DNA from: an uncultured bacterium
GTDB taxonomy: Bacteria; Planctomycetota; UBA1135; GCA-002686595
Direction: 5' to 3'
DNA: 64,000 nucleotides
Assembly (NCBI GenBank): GCA_937896235.1
Contig: CALBMX010000087.1
Location: 22,714 to 86,713, forward strand
In this document: one piece after another, positions 54,887 through 64,000 of the stretch
Layout of the letters: each line of letters opens with the position of its first letter
How positions within the stretch are numbered: the first letter of the stretch is position 1
Notes under the pieces: model-generated
The model's input: only the letters and a program-made list of their open reading frames with translations
Databases searched by the model: none
Told to the model about the DNA's origin: nothing
Translations under genes and position numbers: made by a program

Positions 54887-55303
54887 ATTCGGATTCAAAT
54901 CTCAAGCCGTGTTTCGGTTAGAGACCCTCTAGGGGATCGGCCCAAAAGACGGGCCAGAGGGCGCTCTTCTCCACTCTGGCAAGACCCCGAGGTGGCGATG
55001 CTCCTGCATCGACATGGCTCTCTCTAGGTGTTTGGAGCTCGTCGAGATTCTAGTGATCTTCGAGTGCGGAGTGGAGGGGGAGAGCGGCGCATGCTCGCTG
55101 CGGGAGTGGGCATCGGAGCCTGCGAATCCGGGGGCCTCCTCCGATTTGGCTAGGCAGCCCATGTCGAGGTGGGAGAGCCTTCGCGATTCGTCAATGGGGA
55201 CGACTACGGAGGGGAATGCTGCGGAAGCAAAAGAACTCATGTTCGAGTCCGGGCCGGTTCTATAGAGTAAATGGTGCCCACCCCGTCCTCATTGGATTCA
55301 TAA
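54887..55303. other. Intergenic, possible terminator
   Basis: 417 bases between the VF530 gene and the large PVC fusion gene. A two-part hairpin (CCCTCT/AGAGGG at 54925-54930 and 54956-54961, with GGCCC/GGGCC inside) could terminate the VF530 transcript. Frames of 83-103 codons on both strands (55014-55265 plus, 54929-55240 minus) look like non-coding background. Confidence 0.4.
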
Positions 55304-58300
55304 ATGACTGCCATTCTTCTGCCTGCGCTGTGTGCATTTCTCACTCAAGCTCCCGACCTAACTGAACAGTTTGATGTTGCGGAGGGAATGGCGGTTAGCC
55401 TTTGGGCGGAGTCGCCTCACCTGTACAACCCCACCGCAATGGCTTTCGACGCCAAGGGGCGTTTGTGGGTGACTGAGGCAGTCAACTATCGGCAGTGGGA
55501 TGGTCGCAATCCTGGCATGCATTTTGACAAGGGGGACCGCGTCGTAGTTCTCGAGGACACCAACGGAGATGGCAGGGCGGACAAGAGCACCGTCTTTGCA
55601 CAAGACGTCGACTTGAAGGCTCCCCTTGGGATTTGTGTCTTGGAAGATCGTGTGCTCGTTAGCTGCTCACCGCACCTCTTTGAGTTCCGAGATTTAGATG
55701 GCGACCTCGTCGCGGACTCGCGCACGACCTTGCTGACCGGATTCGGTGGTGAAGACCACGATCACGGCCTGCATTCGGTCGTGGAGTTGCCGGATGGGGA
55801 CTTGTTGTTTGCCGTTGGAAATGCCGGACCCCACCTGGTGAACGGACCGGACGGTTTCTCTTTGCAAAGTGGCTCTAGTTATCGAGGTGGCGGCCAGTTC
55901 ACGGCGGATAATCGTCCGGGACTCGTCTCTAGCGACGGGCGCGTTTGGACTGGCGGCTTGGTCGGAAGGATGGCTCCCGACGGGAGTCGACTAGAGATCT
56001 TGGCGCACAATTTTCGGAATGAATACGAGGCAGCGGTGGATAGCTTTGGCGACGTGTTTACCGAGGACAACGACGACGACGGCAACCGAGGTTGCCGGAC
56101 GGTTTCGATTGTCGAGGGTGGCAACTACGGATACTTCAGTGCAGACGGAAGTCGCTTCTGGGGTGCGGATCGACGGCCCAATCAAGAGACCCTAAGTGCC
56201 CATTGGCACCAGGAGGATCCAGGGGTCATGCCCCTCGGGACCGCGAATGGAGCGGGCGGACCAACCGGCGTGACCGTCTATGAGAATGCAGCCTTTCCGC
56301 AGCTATTCGGAGCCGTCTTAGATGCCGACGCCGGGCGCTCCCTTGTGTATACCCATCATCCCATGGTGAAGGGGGCAGCGTTGGAGCTCACGCCGGGTGT
56401 CCTACTGCAGCCGGCCTATGAGGTCACTGGCGATCGTGGTCACTGGTTTCGTCCCAGTGATGTTGCCGTGGCCCCGGACGGGTCGATTTTTGTTGCCGAT
56501 TGGTTTGATCCCGGTGTCGGTGGGCACGCTGCGGGAGATCGAGATGCGTATGGTCGTATCTTGCGCATCCACCCGGTGGGGCCCCAGGGAAGTGCACCTG
56601 CTGGCGCCATGAGTGAGGCACAGACGGCGCGAGCGCTCTGGCCTATGGCTAGGGACCAAAATGCCAAAGCAGAGGTGTTTGCCCACTTTGATGAGACGGA
56701 GCACAGTGAGCGCGTTCGCATGGCGGCGTACCGGGCTTGGACGCGGGCGCAGGGCTTCTCCGTAGAAACTGCGGCTCTGTTACTCGACGACTCTTCGGCA
56801 TTTGTTCGCGCCCGCGTCGCAGCCTCGCTCGGCAAACTCGAGGGTGATGCCGCACTAGACTTGTGGATAGAGTTCGCGAAGGCTGGCCCCCTTGACGACC
56901 GGGTTTATCTGGAGAGCCTAGGGATTGGCTCCGAGGGAAAGGAGTCGGATCTGTTTGTGAAGTTGCTATCCGCTGGACTTGAGGAGGATGTGCTTCTTCC
57001 CTTGATCTGGAGGTTGCACCCGATCGATTCGTTGGCATGGCTTGACGCCTATGCACGAGACGGACGCAACGAGGTTCAGGACCGCCTGCTGGCCGTCGAT
57101 GCGATTGCATTCATGAGTGATCGAAGAGCGGCAGAGGCCATGTTGCTCCTGGCACTGAGTGGCCCTAAGGACCTAGTTGATCAGAGCAGCTATTGGATTC
57201 GCCACCGCCAAGAGAACGATTGGCGAACTTACGGCATTGGCGATACGCTGGCGGGCGACTTCGACCTCGCGGTCCGTGCCTGGGAGAGCGACGTGGTGCG
57301 CGATGCGACCCCCCATGCGATCGATCTACCCTTGGATGGGGCCGAGATGGTTTGGCTTGCAGTCTCCGATGCGGGCGACGGCAATTCCTGCGACTGGGCT
57401 GACTGGCTCGATCTTCGTTTTGAGGTCAAAGAGGGGGAGGTGTGGGCTACCGACGCGACCTGGATTGAGGCGGAATCCGGCTGGGGGACCGTTCAAAAAG
57501 ACAAGAACTGTGGGGGAGGCGCACTCAGCGTCGGCGGCAGAGAGATGCGCCACGGGATTGGTACGCATGCCTCGTCGCGGATCGGGATCAAGGTCCCGCC
57601 GGGGGCCACACGCCTCCTTGGCAGTGCAGCGGCCGACGACGGCGGCACCGTCCAAGGGAGTGGGGCGACGTCCATCCAGTTCTCCATTTACGTCGAGAGC
57701 ACTCGCGATCGCGAGTCGATAGCCACACGCGAGCAAGCCGCACTCTCCGGTGACCTAGCAGCAGTCGCTGAGCTCATCCAAGGCACGGAGGGAGCGCTTT
57801 TCTTGCTGGAAAAGGCGAAGGCTGGAAGCCTACCAGAGACTGTGATGGCGGAGGTTGGCGCGGCACTTCGCAGGCACGAGGACCTCACGGTTCGCGCACT
57901 AGCCTCGGAAGTATTCGCACCCGAGGCAGGCACATCTCCCTATCCACCCATCGATCAACTCGCCGCCCTCGAAGGAGACCGCTTTCGAGGGATGGAGCTT
58001 TTCCGTGGCCGAGCAGCGTGTTTCGCCTGCCACACTTATGACGACTTTGGCGGGAGCATCGGACCAGATCTCTCTGTGATCGGTGATAAATTTGGACGCC
58101 TAGGACTGGTCGACTCCATCGTGTCGCCAAGCGCATCCATCGCGTTTGGTTATGACTCTTGGGTGTTCACGTTGGTGGACGGACGTCACCTAACTGGTGG
58201 AATCCTCGCGGATGGGGACACGATCGTGCTACGGGATTCGACCGGCGCTAGGCAGGTCTTTGAAGCGGCCGATGTCGCCTCTCGCACCCATCAAGAGACC

Positions 58301-58975
58301 TCTTCCATGCCCCCTGCCGCAGCAATGGGATTGAGTGCTCAGGACGTAGCGGATTTGACCTCGTTTTTGACGGCTAAACATGGCGTCGAACCTGAGTTCG
58401 GCGAGGAGATCGCGCTCTTTAACGGTAGGGATTTGGAGGGTTGGGACTTTCATTTACCCGCGGGGAGTGATGCGACGAAAGTTTGGAGCGTACGCGATGG
58501 CGTCCTGCGCTGCGAAGGTCAACCGATCGGATACCTATACACGAAAGAGCAGTACACCGACTATGAGATCGAGCTCGACTGGCGAGGCGATCCCCAAGCC
58601 GGCCCGGGCAATTCCGGTGTGCTCTTGCGAGTCCAAGAGCCCCACAAGGTATGGCCCAAGAGTATCGAGGCGCAGCTCCAATCTGGGAGTTCCGGGGACA
58701 TCTGGAATATTGACCTCTTCCCAATGAAGGTCGCTGAAGGGCGAACCTCTGGGCGCCACACCACGGGGAGATACCCGAGTAACGAACGTCCCTTGGGCGA
58801 GTGGAACCACTATCGAATCCGTGTTCACGGTGGCGCCATTACCTTAGAGGTCAATGGGCAGGTTCAGAATGAGGCCAGCTGGGCGGAGCATATTCCCGGG
58901 GTGATCGCCCTACAATCCGAGGGGGCAGTCATCGAATTCAAGGATGTCATTCTGCGCCCGATCTTGAACCCCTAA
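55304..58975 (+). CDS. PVC-type dehydrogenase / HEAT / NPCBM / cytochrome c / DUF1080 fusion
   Basis: A 1,223-residue exported protein (short signal MTAILLPALCAFLTQA). Domains in order: a beta-propeller of the PVC membrane-bound dehydrogenase type (about 20-440), with NPTAMAFDAKGRLWVTEAVN, LEDTNGDGRADK and SDVAVAPDGSIFVADWFDP. HEAT-like helices follow (about 440-620), then an NPCBM-like sugar-binding sandwich (about 660-800) ending near EMRHGIGTHASSRIGIKVPP. A cytochrome c domain has haem motif CFACH in RGRAACFACHTYDDFGG, about residue 905. A C-terminal DUF1080 (3-keto-glucoside hydrolase-like) domain (about 1035-1220) has FNGRDLEGWDFH and GPGNSGVLLRVQEP. It fits periplasmic oxidation of a sugar with electrons passed to the haem. 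Such fusions are almost confined to planctomycetes and verrucomicrobia. Confidence 0.9.
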   Translation: MTAILLPALCAFLTQAPDLTEQFDVAEGMAVSLWAESPHLYNPTAMAFDAKGRLWVTEAVNYRQWDGRNPGMHFDKGDRVVVLEDTNGDGRADKSTVFAQDVDLKAPLGICVLEDRVLVSCSPHLFEFRDLDGDLVADSRTTLLTGFGGEDHDHGLHSVVELPDGDLLFAVGNAGPHLVNGPDGFSLQSGSSYRGGGQFTADNRPGLVSSDGRVWTGGLVGRMAPDGSRLEILAHNFRNEYEAAVDSFGDVFTEDNDDDGNRGCRTVSIVEGGNYGYFSADGSRFWGADRRPNQETLSAHWHQEDPGVMPLGTANGAGGPTGVTVYENAAFPQLFGAVLDADAGRSLVYTHHPMVKGAALELTPGVLLQPAYEVTGDRGHWFRPSDVAVAPDGSIFVADWFDPGVGGHAAGDRDAYGRILRIHPVGPQGSAPAGAMSEAQTARALWPMARDQNAKAEVFAHFDETEHSERVRMAAYRAWTRAQGFSVETAALLLDDSSAFVRARVAASLGKLEGDAALDLWIEFAKAGPLDDRVYLESLGIGSEGKESDLFVKLLSAGLEEDVLLPLIWRLHPIDSLAWLDAYARDGRNEVQDRLLAVDAIAFMSDRRAAEAMLLLALSGPKDLVDQSSYWIRHRQENDWRTYGIGDTLAGDFDLAVRAWESDVVRDATPHAIDLPLDGAEMVWLAVSDAGDGNSCDWADWLDLRFEVKEGEVWATDATWIEAESGWGTVQKDKNCGGGALSVGGREMRHGIGTHASSRIGIKVPPGATRLLGSAAADDGGTVQGSGATSIQFSIYVESTRDRESIATREQAALSGDLAAVAELIQGTEGALFLLEKAKAGSLPETVMAEVGAALRRHEDLTVRALASEVFAPEAGTSPYPPIDQLAALEGDRFRGMELFRGRAACFACHTYDDFGGSIGPDLSVIGDKFGRLGLVDSIVSPSASIAFGYDSWVFTLVDGRHLTGGILADGDTIVLRDSTGARQVFEAADVASRTHQETSSMPPAAAMGLSAQDVADLTSFLTAKHGVEPEFGEEIALFNGRDLEGWDFHLPAGSDATKVWSVRDGVLRCEGQPIGYLYTKEQYTDYEIELDWRGDPQAGPGNSGVLLRVQEPHKVWPKSIEAQLQSGSSGDIWNIDLFPMKVAEGRTSGRHTTGRYPSNERPLGEWNHYRIRVHGGAITLEVNGQVQNEASWAEHIPGVIALQSEGAVIEFKDVILRPILNP

Positions 58976-59202
58976 AACCGCAAGTTCCGACCCCAGTCCC
59001 CGCCCTAGTTCGAGCAAGGGGGAGCCGCGCCTTATCCTCGACGGTCCCCTTTGGAAGGGCGGGGCTATCTCGGGTGAAAATCGCTGGAACATCACTTGGA
59101 TTTTAGTGATCTCCTGAGCTATAGAGAGCATGTGAGTCGGCGTCTGCAAGAGCCGACCGTCCGTGCATGGCCTCAGCTAGGCCACCAAACCAAGGAGCGC
59201 AA

Positions 59203-59595
59203 ATGTTTAGAGCCCAGGCAAATGGTAAAAACCGGTTGGACATTGTGATTAGCGGCAAGCTCTCCACGGAGGAGATGAGGGACGCTTTGGAGCAACTCAC
59301 AAGAGAGTCAGAAGGGATCCAAAATGGCCGTATGCTTTACACCATCGTGGATTTCCACCTTCCTTCCCTAGGTGCGATGGCGGTTGAGTTCGCGCATCTA
59401 CCGAGTCTGTTTAAGTTGGTTCGGAAGTTCGAGAGAGCCGCCGTTCTGACCGACAAGGCTTGGATCCGGAAAGTAAGTGAGCTTGAGGGGGTCCTTTTCC
59501 CCGGCCTCAAAATACGCGGTTTCGATAGATATGAAGTCGACGAGGCTGAGGCCTGGCTCTCAAGTCGCGAAGAGAAACTTCAAGAGACCCGCTAG
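59203..59595 (+). CDS. STAS/SpoIIAA-like domain protein
   Basis: A 130-residue protein with one STAS-type alpha/beta domain: RLDIVISGKLSTEEMRDALE, a central strand MLYTIVDFHLPSLGA, and a LFKLVRKFERAAVLTDKAWI strand-helix, as in SpoIIAA-like (DUF3478-type) proteins. These bind lipids or act in stress responses in some bacteria; no partner is evident here. The start has AAGGAG six bases upstream, the best Shine-Dalgarno match in this region; an earlier in-frame ATG (59167) is less likely. It converges on mqnE with a 12-base gap. Confidence 0.7.
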   Translation: MFRAQANGKNRLDIVISGKLSTEEMRDALEQLTRESEGIQNGRMLYTIVDFHLPSLGAMAVEFAHLPSLFKLVRKFERAAVLTDKAWIRKVSELEGVLFPGLKIRGFDRYEVDEAEAWLSSREEKLQETR

Positions 59596-59607
59596 CAGTA
59601 GCCTCGA

Positions 59608-60825
59608 CTAGCACTCAGCATCTACGAAGCGTCCCTTGGAATCTCCAATCGCGGTATACGTCGTGTTCCTTTCAATTGCGACACGTCCCGCATCTTCGAT
59701 CCAGCGGACGAGCTCTTCACGTTGGACTTCCTGGGGCGTGGTCGCTCCGGCCTCGTGGTAGATCTTCTCTTCCACGACCGTTCCGTCCACGTCATTGGCG
59801 CCAAAGCTCAGGGCGGTTTGGGCCGTCGGAATGTCCATCAAGATCCAGTAGGCCTTGATGTGGGGGATGTTATCTAGGAGTAGGCGCGCGACCGCGATTT
59901 CACGTAGCTCATCGAGTGCCGTCGGCCCTTCGATGTGGGCCATCTCGGAGTTGTCCGGGTGGAATGACAAGGGGATATAGGCCTGCAAGTGGCCGCCATC
60001 CTTGGCGAGTGATCTGTCCTGTAGCTCGCGCAGCTTGATAAGGTGGTCCACGCGATCGGCGGGTGTCTCGACGTGCCCGTGCAGCATCGTGCAATTGCTG
60101 TATAGGCCCGCCTCGTGGACCGCACTCGCTGTTTCAATCCAGCGCGTCCCAGGCATTTTATGAGGATAAGTCGCTTGGCGCACACTCTCCGAAAAGACCT
60201 CTGCGCCGCCGCCTGGACAGGAGTCGAGGCCCGCTTCTTTGAGGTCGAACAGGACCTCTGCGATTGGCTTTTTAGCTTGCTTGACGATCTCATCAAGCTC
60301 GACCATGGTAAAGCCCTTGATGTGGATGTCGGGGCGCGCAGTCTTGATCGCGCGCAGCAAGTTTAAGTAGTAGTCGTAGTCTAGTTTGGGCCAGACGCCA
60401 CCGACGACATGTACCTCGGTGACAGGCTGGTCCAGCTGTTCCGTGATTTTTTGCGCCGCGTCTTCAGGTGTCATCAAGTAAGCGCCCTCTTGGCCGGGCA
60501 GACGCTGAAATGCGCAAAACTTGCAAAGGCGATTGCACAAGTTTGTGTAGTTGACGTGCTGGTTGACGTTGAAGTAAGTCGCGTCTCCATGCAAGCGCTC
60601 GCGCACGTGGTTGGCAAGCGCACCCACAGCGAATAGGTCCGCGTTCTCGTAGAGCGCGAGTCCATCGTCATAGGTAAGACGCTCGTTGCGCAGGACTTTC
60701 TGCGCAATATCGCCCAGACCCGCGCCATTGGCTTGGGTGAATAAGCGCTGCTCGGCGGAAGTGTGGGCAGCGGTGGAGAATGCCGCACCCGGGGGTAGGG
60801 CCTCGGTGGTCATGGATGGACTCAT
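59608..60825 (-). CDS. mqnE: Aminofutalosine synthase MqnE (radical SAM)
   Basis: A 405-residue radical SAM enzyme. The 4Fe-4S cysteines are Cys97, Cys101 and Cys104 in TNLCNRLCKFCAFQR. The MqnE pattern continues with VTEVHVVGGVWPKLDYDYY, HIKGFTMVELDEI and LDSCPGGGAEVF. It joins 3-[(1-carboxyvinyl)oxy]benzoate and SAM-derived adenosyl radical to give aminofutalosine, the second step of the futalosine menaquinone route. The ATG overlaps the mqnC stop in ATGA, so the two are translated together. MqnC and MqnE are related; the assignment rests on the HVNYTN and GGVWP motifs. Confidence 0.9.
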   Translation of the reverse strand: MSPSMTTEALPPGAAFSTAAHTSAEQRLFTQANGAGLGDIAQKVLRNERLTYDDGLALYENADLFAVGALANHVRERLHGDATYFNVNQHVNYTNLCNRLCKFCAFQRLPGQEGAYLMTPEDAAQKITEQLDQPVTEVHVVGGVWPKLDYDYYLNLLRAIKTARPDIHIKGFTMVELDEIVKQAKKPIAEVLFDLKEAGLDSCPGGGAEVFSESVRQATYPHKMPGTRWIETASAVHEAGLYSNCTMLHGHVETPADRVDHLIKLRELQDRSLAKDGGHLQAYIPLSFHPDNSEMAHIEGPTALDELREIAVARLLLDNIPHIKAYWILMDIPTAQTALSFGANDVDGTVVEEKIYHEAGATTPQEVQREELVRWIEDAGRVAIERNTTYTAIGDSKGRFVDAEC

Positions 60826-62180
60826 GCTTGGACCTCCGAGATTTTCTTGGAGAGTGCGGCACCGGGTCCGCGGCGGGCGGCCTCTGGAAAGACGGTGTGG
60901 CTCTCTGTCGGCTCGGGGACAATGGAGAATGAGGCGCGACCGGCGGCCTGGTGATGGGCGGCCTCTTCGCGTGAGTTTGGCCAGCGCGCCGCATCAATCG
61001 CGGGTGCATCATAGCGCTCGTCGGCGATGCCGTACCAGGAGTTGCGCTGGATGGGGGTATAACTGGCGCGCTCGATGACACGCTCTAAATCGTCAATAGC
61101 CTGCAAGTTTGAGCATCCAGCGGCGGATACGACGTTCTCTTCAAGCATCGTTCCACCGAAGTCGTCGCAGCCAAAGCGCAAGCTAATCTGTGCCATCTTG
61201 ATACCCTGCGTGACGTAACTTGTCTGCATGTGTTGGACGTTGTCCAAGAAGATGCGCGCAGTGGCTTGCGTGCGAAGGTAAAGCGCGGGTGTCGATTTTT
61301 TGGGATAGAGGTGCGCCTCGGGAACTCCATCGGGTTGCGTATTCCAGCAGGCAAATGCTGTCAGTCCACCCGTCTCATCCTGGAGGTCGCGCAAGCGTAG
61401 AAGGTGCTCGATGCGTTCAGCAGCCGTTTCGACGTTGCCAAACATCATCGTTGCCGAAGAGCGCAGGCCAGCCTCGTGAACTTTGCGATGCACGTCGAGC
61501 CAGCGATCCGTTGTCGTCTTCTTGGGCGCGATGATTTTGCGTACGCGTTCGACAAGCATCTCGGCGCCGCCACCGGGCAAGCTACCCCAACCCGCAAGGG
61601 CGAGGTCGCGAATGATCTCCTCTACAGGTCGGCGCTCGATGCGCTCGAAGTGCTCAAGCTCGGGTGCGGACAAGGTGTGGCAGTTGATCTGCGGAAAGCG
61701 CGAGTCAATCTCTTGGATCAAGTCACACCACCAGTCGCTTTTGATTGTGGGGTGGTGGCCGCCTTGCATCAGGACCTGTCGGCCGCCTAGCTCGGCGGTC
61801 TCCAGGACTTTATCCATAATCTCTTCGCGCTTGAGCTCGTAGGTGCGATCGGACTTGGGCTTCGCGTAGAAGGCGCAAAAGCCGCAGTCGGTGATGCACG
61901 CGTTGTACGGGTTGATATTTCGATCAACGATGTAGGTGACGACGGGGTTCGGATTGTGGCGTTGGCGCACCAAATTGGCCAGCTCACCGAGCAGCACGAT
62001 GTCGGCGTGCTCGTGGAGCGCAAGAGCCTCGACCGCATCGATCCTCTCATTCGCACGCACCTTGTCAGCAATGCGCGCAAGTTCCGTAGCGTGGGGTCCG
62101 AGCCTTGCGGCCGTTGCCGCGCGTGGGCGCCACGACGAGCTTGGGGAAGGGGTGGAGTTTGTCTGTGCTTTGGCCTGCAT
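60822..62180 (-). CDS. mqnC: Cyclic dehypoxanthinyl futalosine synthase MqnC (radical SAM)
   Basis: A 452-residue radical SAM enzyme. The iron-sulfur site is Cys95, Cys99 and Cys102 in NPYNACITDCGFCAFYAK. MqnC-type segments are VTYIVDRNIN, LMQGGHHPTI and WGSLPGGGAEMLVERV. It cyclises dehypoxanthine futalosine, the fourth step of the pathway. The C-terminal about 70 residues are an unusual extension rich in Ala and Arg. The gene leads into mqnE. MqnB and MqnD must be encoded elsewhere. Confidence 0.9.
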   Translation of the reverse strand: MQAKAQTNSTPSPSSSWRPRAATAARLGPHATELARIADKVRANERIDAVEALALHEHADIVLLGELANLVRQRHNPNPVVTYIVDRNINPYNACITDCGFCAFYAKPKSDRTYELKREEIMDKVLETAELGGRQVLMQGGHHPTIKSDWWCDLIQEIDSRFPQINCHTLSAPELEHFERIERRPVEEIIRDLALAGWGSLPGGGAEMLVERVRKIIAPKKTTTDRWLDVHRKVHEAGLRSSATMMFGNVETAAERIEHLLRLRDLQDETGGLTAFACWNTQPDGVPEAHLYPKKSTPALYLRTQATARIFLDNVQHMQTSYVTQGIKMAQISLRFGCDDFGGTMLEENVVSAAGCSNLQAIDDLERVIERASYTPIQRNSWYGIADERYDAPAIDAARWPNSREEAAHHQAAGRASFSIVPEPTESHTVFPEAARRGPGAALSKKISEVQA

Positions 62181-62348
62181 GGGGGGGAGTATAGCGGTCT
62201 TGCCCCCATTTACATGTCTTTGCCTTGCGGACTCCTCTAAGGATCTATTTTTATGGTTAGCATGGCAAAACCCTGAAGGCGGTCGTCACGGATGGCGAAA
62301 GCGCGGCTCAGGGCTCTTAAAAGGGAACGAGCAACCTAAACAATACCC

Positions 62349-64000
62349 ATGATTACGACTCTATTCTTAGCGATCCTTCCCTGGACTGCCCCACCCCTCT
62401 CGCTGCATGGAGAGGCTCCCAGGAGTCTTGCCGCGGGAGTGGTCTCCCCTGCCGATTTAGACGATCAGTTTGCCGCCTTAGAGGGTGAACTCGAAGGTGC
62501 AATGGAGACCTGGTGGACGGCTTGCCTGGCCGCCGATGAAGCGGGCGTCCAGCGGCCTGCCTATCCCGGTGACACCTTCCAACCGCGCTTCGAGGCCATT
62601 GCCCAGCAAGGCCAGCTCGGTGCTCAAGTTTGGATGATGAACCATACGGATTGGGAAGACGACGCAGGTCGCCTCATGTGGCTCGAACGCGTCCTAATGG
62701 AGCACAGTGAAGACGAGGGGCTCGAGAGCGTTTTCCGAGGCTTGACGTGGAGCTTTAAGGCGGAAGACACCGCCTTTTTCGAGTTACTGGAAACCTACAA
62801 AGAGAAGACCAGCCTTCCCTCCTACAAACTTGCCGCTCAGGCAACACGGGCCTTGATCTTTTGTGAATCCGGCAACGGCGAACAAAAGGAGGAAGGGCTC
62901 GCCTTGCTCAAGGAATTGGACGAGGTCCAGATCTTCTTTCCGGGCAAGAACGCCGTCGCAAGCGCGATCTTCATCACCGAGAACTTGCAGATCGGAATGG
63001 TCGCACCCGAGTTCACGGCCGTTGATGTGGACGGTGCCCCGATTAGCCTCTCCGACTATCGGGGCAAGGTCACGATCCTCGACTTTTGGGGATTCTGGTG
63101 AGGCCCATGCCGTGGGGAAATTCCCCACATGCAAGCGCTCGTGAAGCGCTTCGAAGGTCAGCCGTTTGACATCCTCGGTATCAACACCGACAGCGACAAG
63201 GAGCAATACAAGAAGGATTGCATTTCCGAGGGTGTGACGTGGCGCTCAACTTGGGAGGGTAAAGAGAACGCGCTCGTGAACCGGTGGGGAGTGAGTTCCT
63301 TCCCTACGATTTACATCTTGGATGCCGAGGGACGGATTCGATTCAAAAACTCGCGCGGTGCAGGATTAGAGCGCGATGTAGCGATCTTGATGGCCGAGCT
63401 CGGCGAAGGGGCCGAAGAGCCAGTCCTTCGGGACGAGGAGGCGCGCTCACCTAGCTATGATGAGGCCAGCCTCGACGCACTTCTCGAAGCCCATACCGCC
63501 GCCGATTTGACCTGGCGTGAAGCGATGCTTGAGCTGCGTGGCAAGGAGCGTCGCGAGCTCAAGAAGGTGAATCCTGCGGCGCATTTCTTAGCTGACTTCC
63601 AACAGGCAGCGGACGCTGGAAGTGGCCGCGCTAAATTGTGGCTCGCCGCGCACCTTGGGGACGCCTCGGACATGAAGGCGAGCGAAGTTAAAAAGGTCCT
63701 TAGCCCCCTCTTTGGTGAGCTTTGCAACAATTTTGCGACCGAGGACATTGCGCCTCAAATCTTAGAAGCACTCATCGGATCCAAGCGCTGGTTGGATGCG
63801 CGTGAACGGGCCAGCCTGCTTGGCGCATTCGCAGCTAACTGCAACAACCACGCGTTGGAAGGGGACGCTTTGGGAGCCGAGTTGGCGTTCTACCAGACCG
63901 GCAAGGAGAGCGGTGACGCTGAGCTCGCCGCCCAAATCGAGGCGCGCTTGGTAGCGGACTATCCCGACACCGAAGCGGGCGCGTCCATTTGGGGAAAGGG
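62349..64000 (+). CDS. Thioredoxin-domain protein with in-frame UGA (candidate selenoprotein, U-G-P-C), partial
   Basis: From the ATG at 62349, codon 251 is TGA (63099-63101). The frame stays open beyond it to the window end (299 further codons), so the gene is cut by the right edge. The first about 210 residues are helical, after a signal-like start; residues about 215-360 are a TlpA/AhpC-type thioredoxin fold. APEFTAVDVDGAPISLSDY and VTILDFWGFW-U-GPCRGEIPHMQ cross the TGA in one frame, then DILGINTDSD and the cis-Pro loop VSSFPTIYILDAEGRI. WCGPC is the standard motif; only its first cysteine is TGA. A 7-bp hairpin starts 10 bases downstream. About 150 residues of helical repeats follow. A standard caller would report a 250-residue truncated protein. 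Function: envelope thiol redox, partner unknown. Confidence 0.85.
63112..63128 (+). promoter_or_regulatory. SECIS-like hairpin after UGA of the thioredoxin-domain gene
   Basis: GTGGGGA-AAT-TCCCCAC is a perfect 7-bp stem with a 3-nt loop, 10 bases after the TGA and inside the coding frame. If the top pairs open, the loop begins with G, as in bacterial SECIS elements. It is the strongest of the three hairpins found after in-frame TGAs in this window. Confidence 0.6.

Noticed and set aside
55240..55265. T-arm-like TTCGAGTCC suggesting a tRNA
   Set aside because: The flanking bases do not form a T-stem, and no acceptor or anticodon arm can be built around it.
55014..55265. Plus-strand 83-codon ORF before the PVC fusion gene
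   Set aside because: No recognisable domain, no start signal; a minus-strand frame of similar length covers the same bases.

Overview
The window looks like a chromosome segment of a planctomycete (Planctomycetota) from a deep, poorly studied lineage. Pointers are a 1,223-residue PVC-type dehydrogenase/cytochrome c fusion with a DUF1080-like domain, many lipoproteins and sulfatase-fold proteins, a futalosine menaquinone route (mqnA, mqnE, mqnC), bacterial topoisomerase VI, and weak or absent Shine-Dalgarno sites at many starts. The lineage is inferred from gene content; no rRNA is present. I see no tRNA, rRNA, CRISPR, IS element or phage.

Left part (1-13.5 kb): a minus-strand lipid gene cluster. 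It runs oleA, a sulfatase-fold lipoprotein, a GbsR/MarR-like regulator, ketosynthase, acyl carrier protein, two CrtI-type FAD oxidoreductases, FabG-, FabZ- and FabI-like enzymes, a phosphopantetheinyl transferase, oleB and the start of oleC, which leaves the window on the left. This is a dedicated acyl-ACP elongation system with chain oxidoreductases, combined with the head-to-head hydrocarbon (Ole) route. It probably makes an unusual, highly unsaturated or otherwise modified long-chain lipid or olefin.

Middle part (13.5-44.4 kb): mostly housekeeping and envelope genes. These are a second sulfatase-fold lipoprotein, M18, M16 (pair) and M28 peptidases, a BtpA-like barrel protein, a two-component system upstream of a 1,254-residue TPR/metalloprotease protein, a PHP-type phosphoesterase, acyl-CoA synthetase, FluC, a nuclease-domain lipoprotein, a PTS enzyme I homologue lacking its PEP-site residues, an SGNH hydrolase, homoserine kinase, a small aminotransferase-like protein, a methyltransferase and a di-haem peroxidase.

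Right part (44.4-64 kb): topoisomerase VI A and B, mqnA, RNA-modification-like enzymes, a DUF4266-DUF3570-TlpA-ApbE cassette, a VF530 protein, the large PVC fusion, a STAS-like protein, mqnE-mqnC and a thioredoxin-domain protein running off the right end.

The most striking observation is three genes that a standard ORF caller breaks at an in-frame TGA. Each TGA sits exactly at the first cysteine of a CxxC redox or metal motif, giving U-G-G-C, U-G-S-C and U-G-P-C, and each is followed 10-12 bases later by a small hairpin. They are a heavy-metal-associated-domain lipoprotein (16827-17150), the TlpA protein of the DUF3570 cassette (52127-52618) and a thioredoxin-domain protein (62349-end). I read all three as selenoproteins, so the host should carry selA, selB, selC and selD elsewhere.
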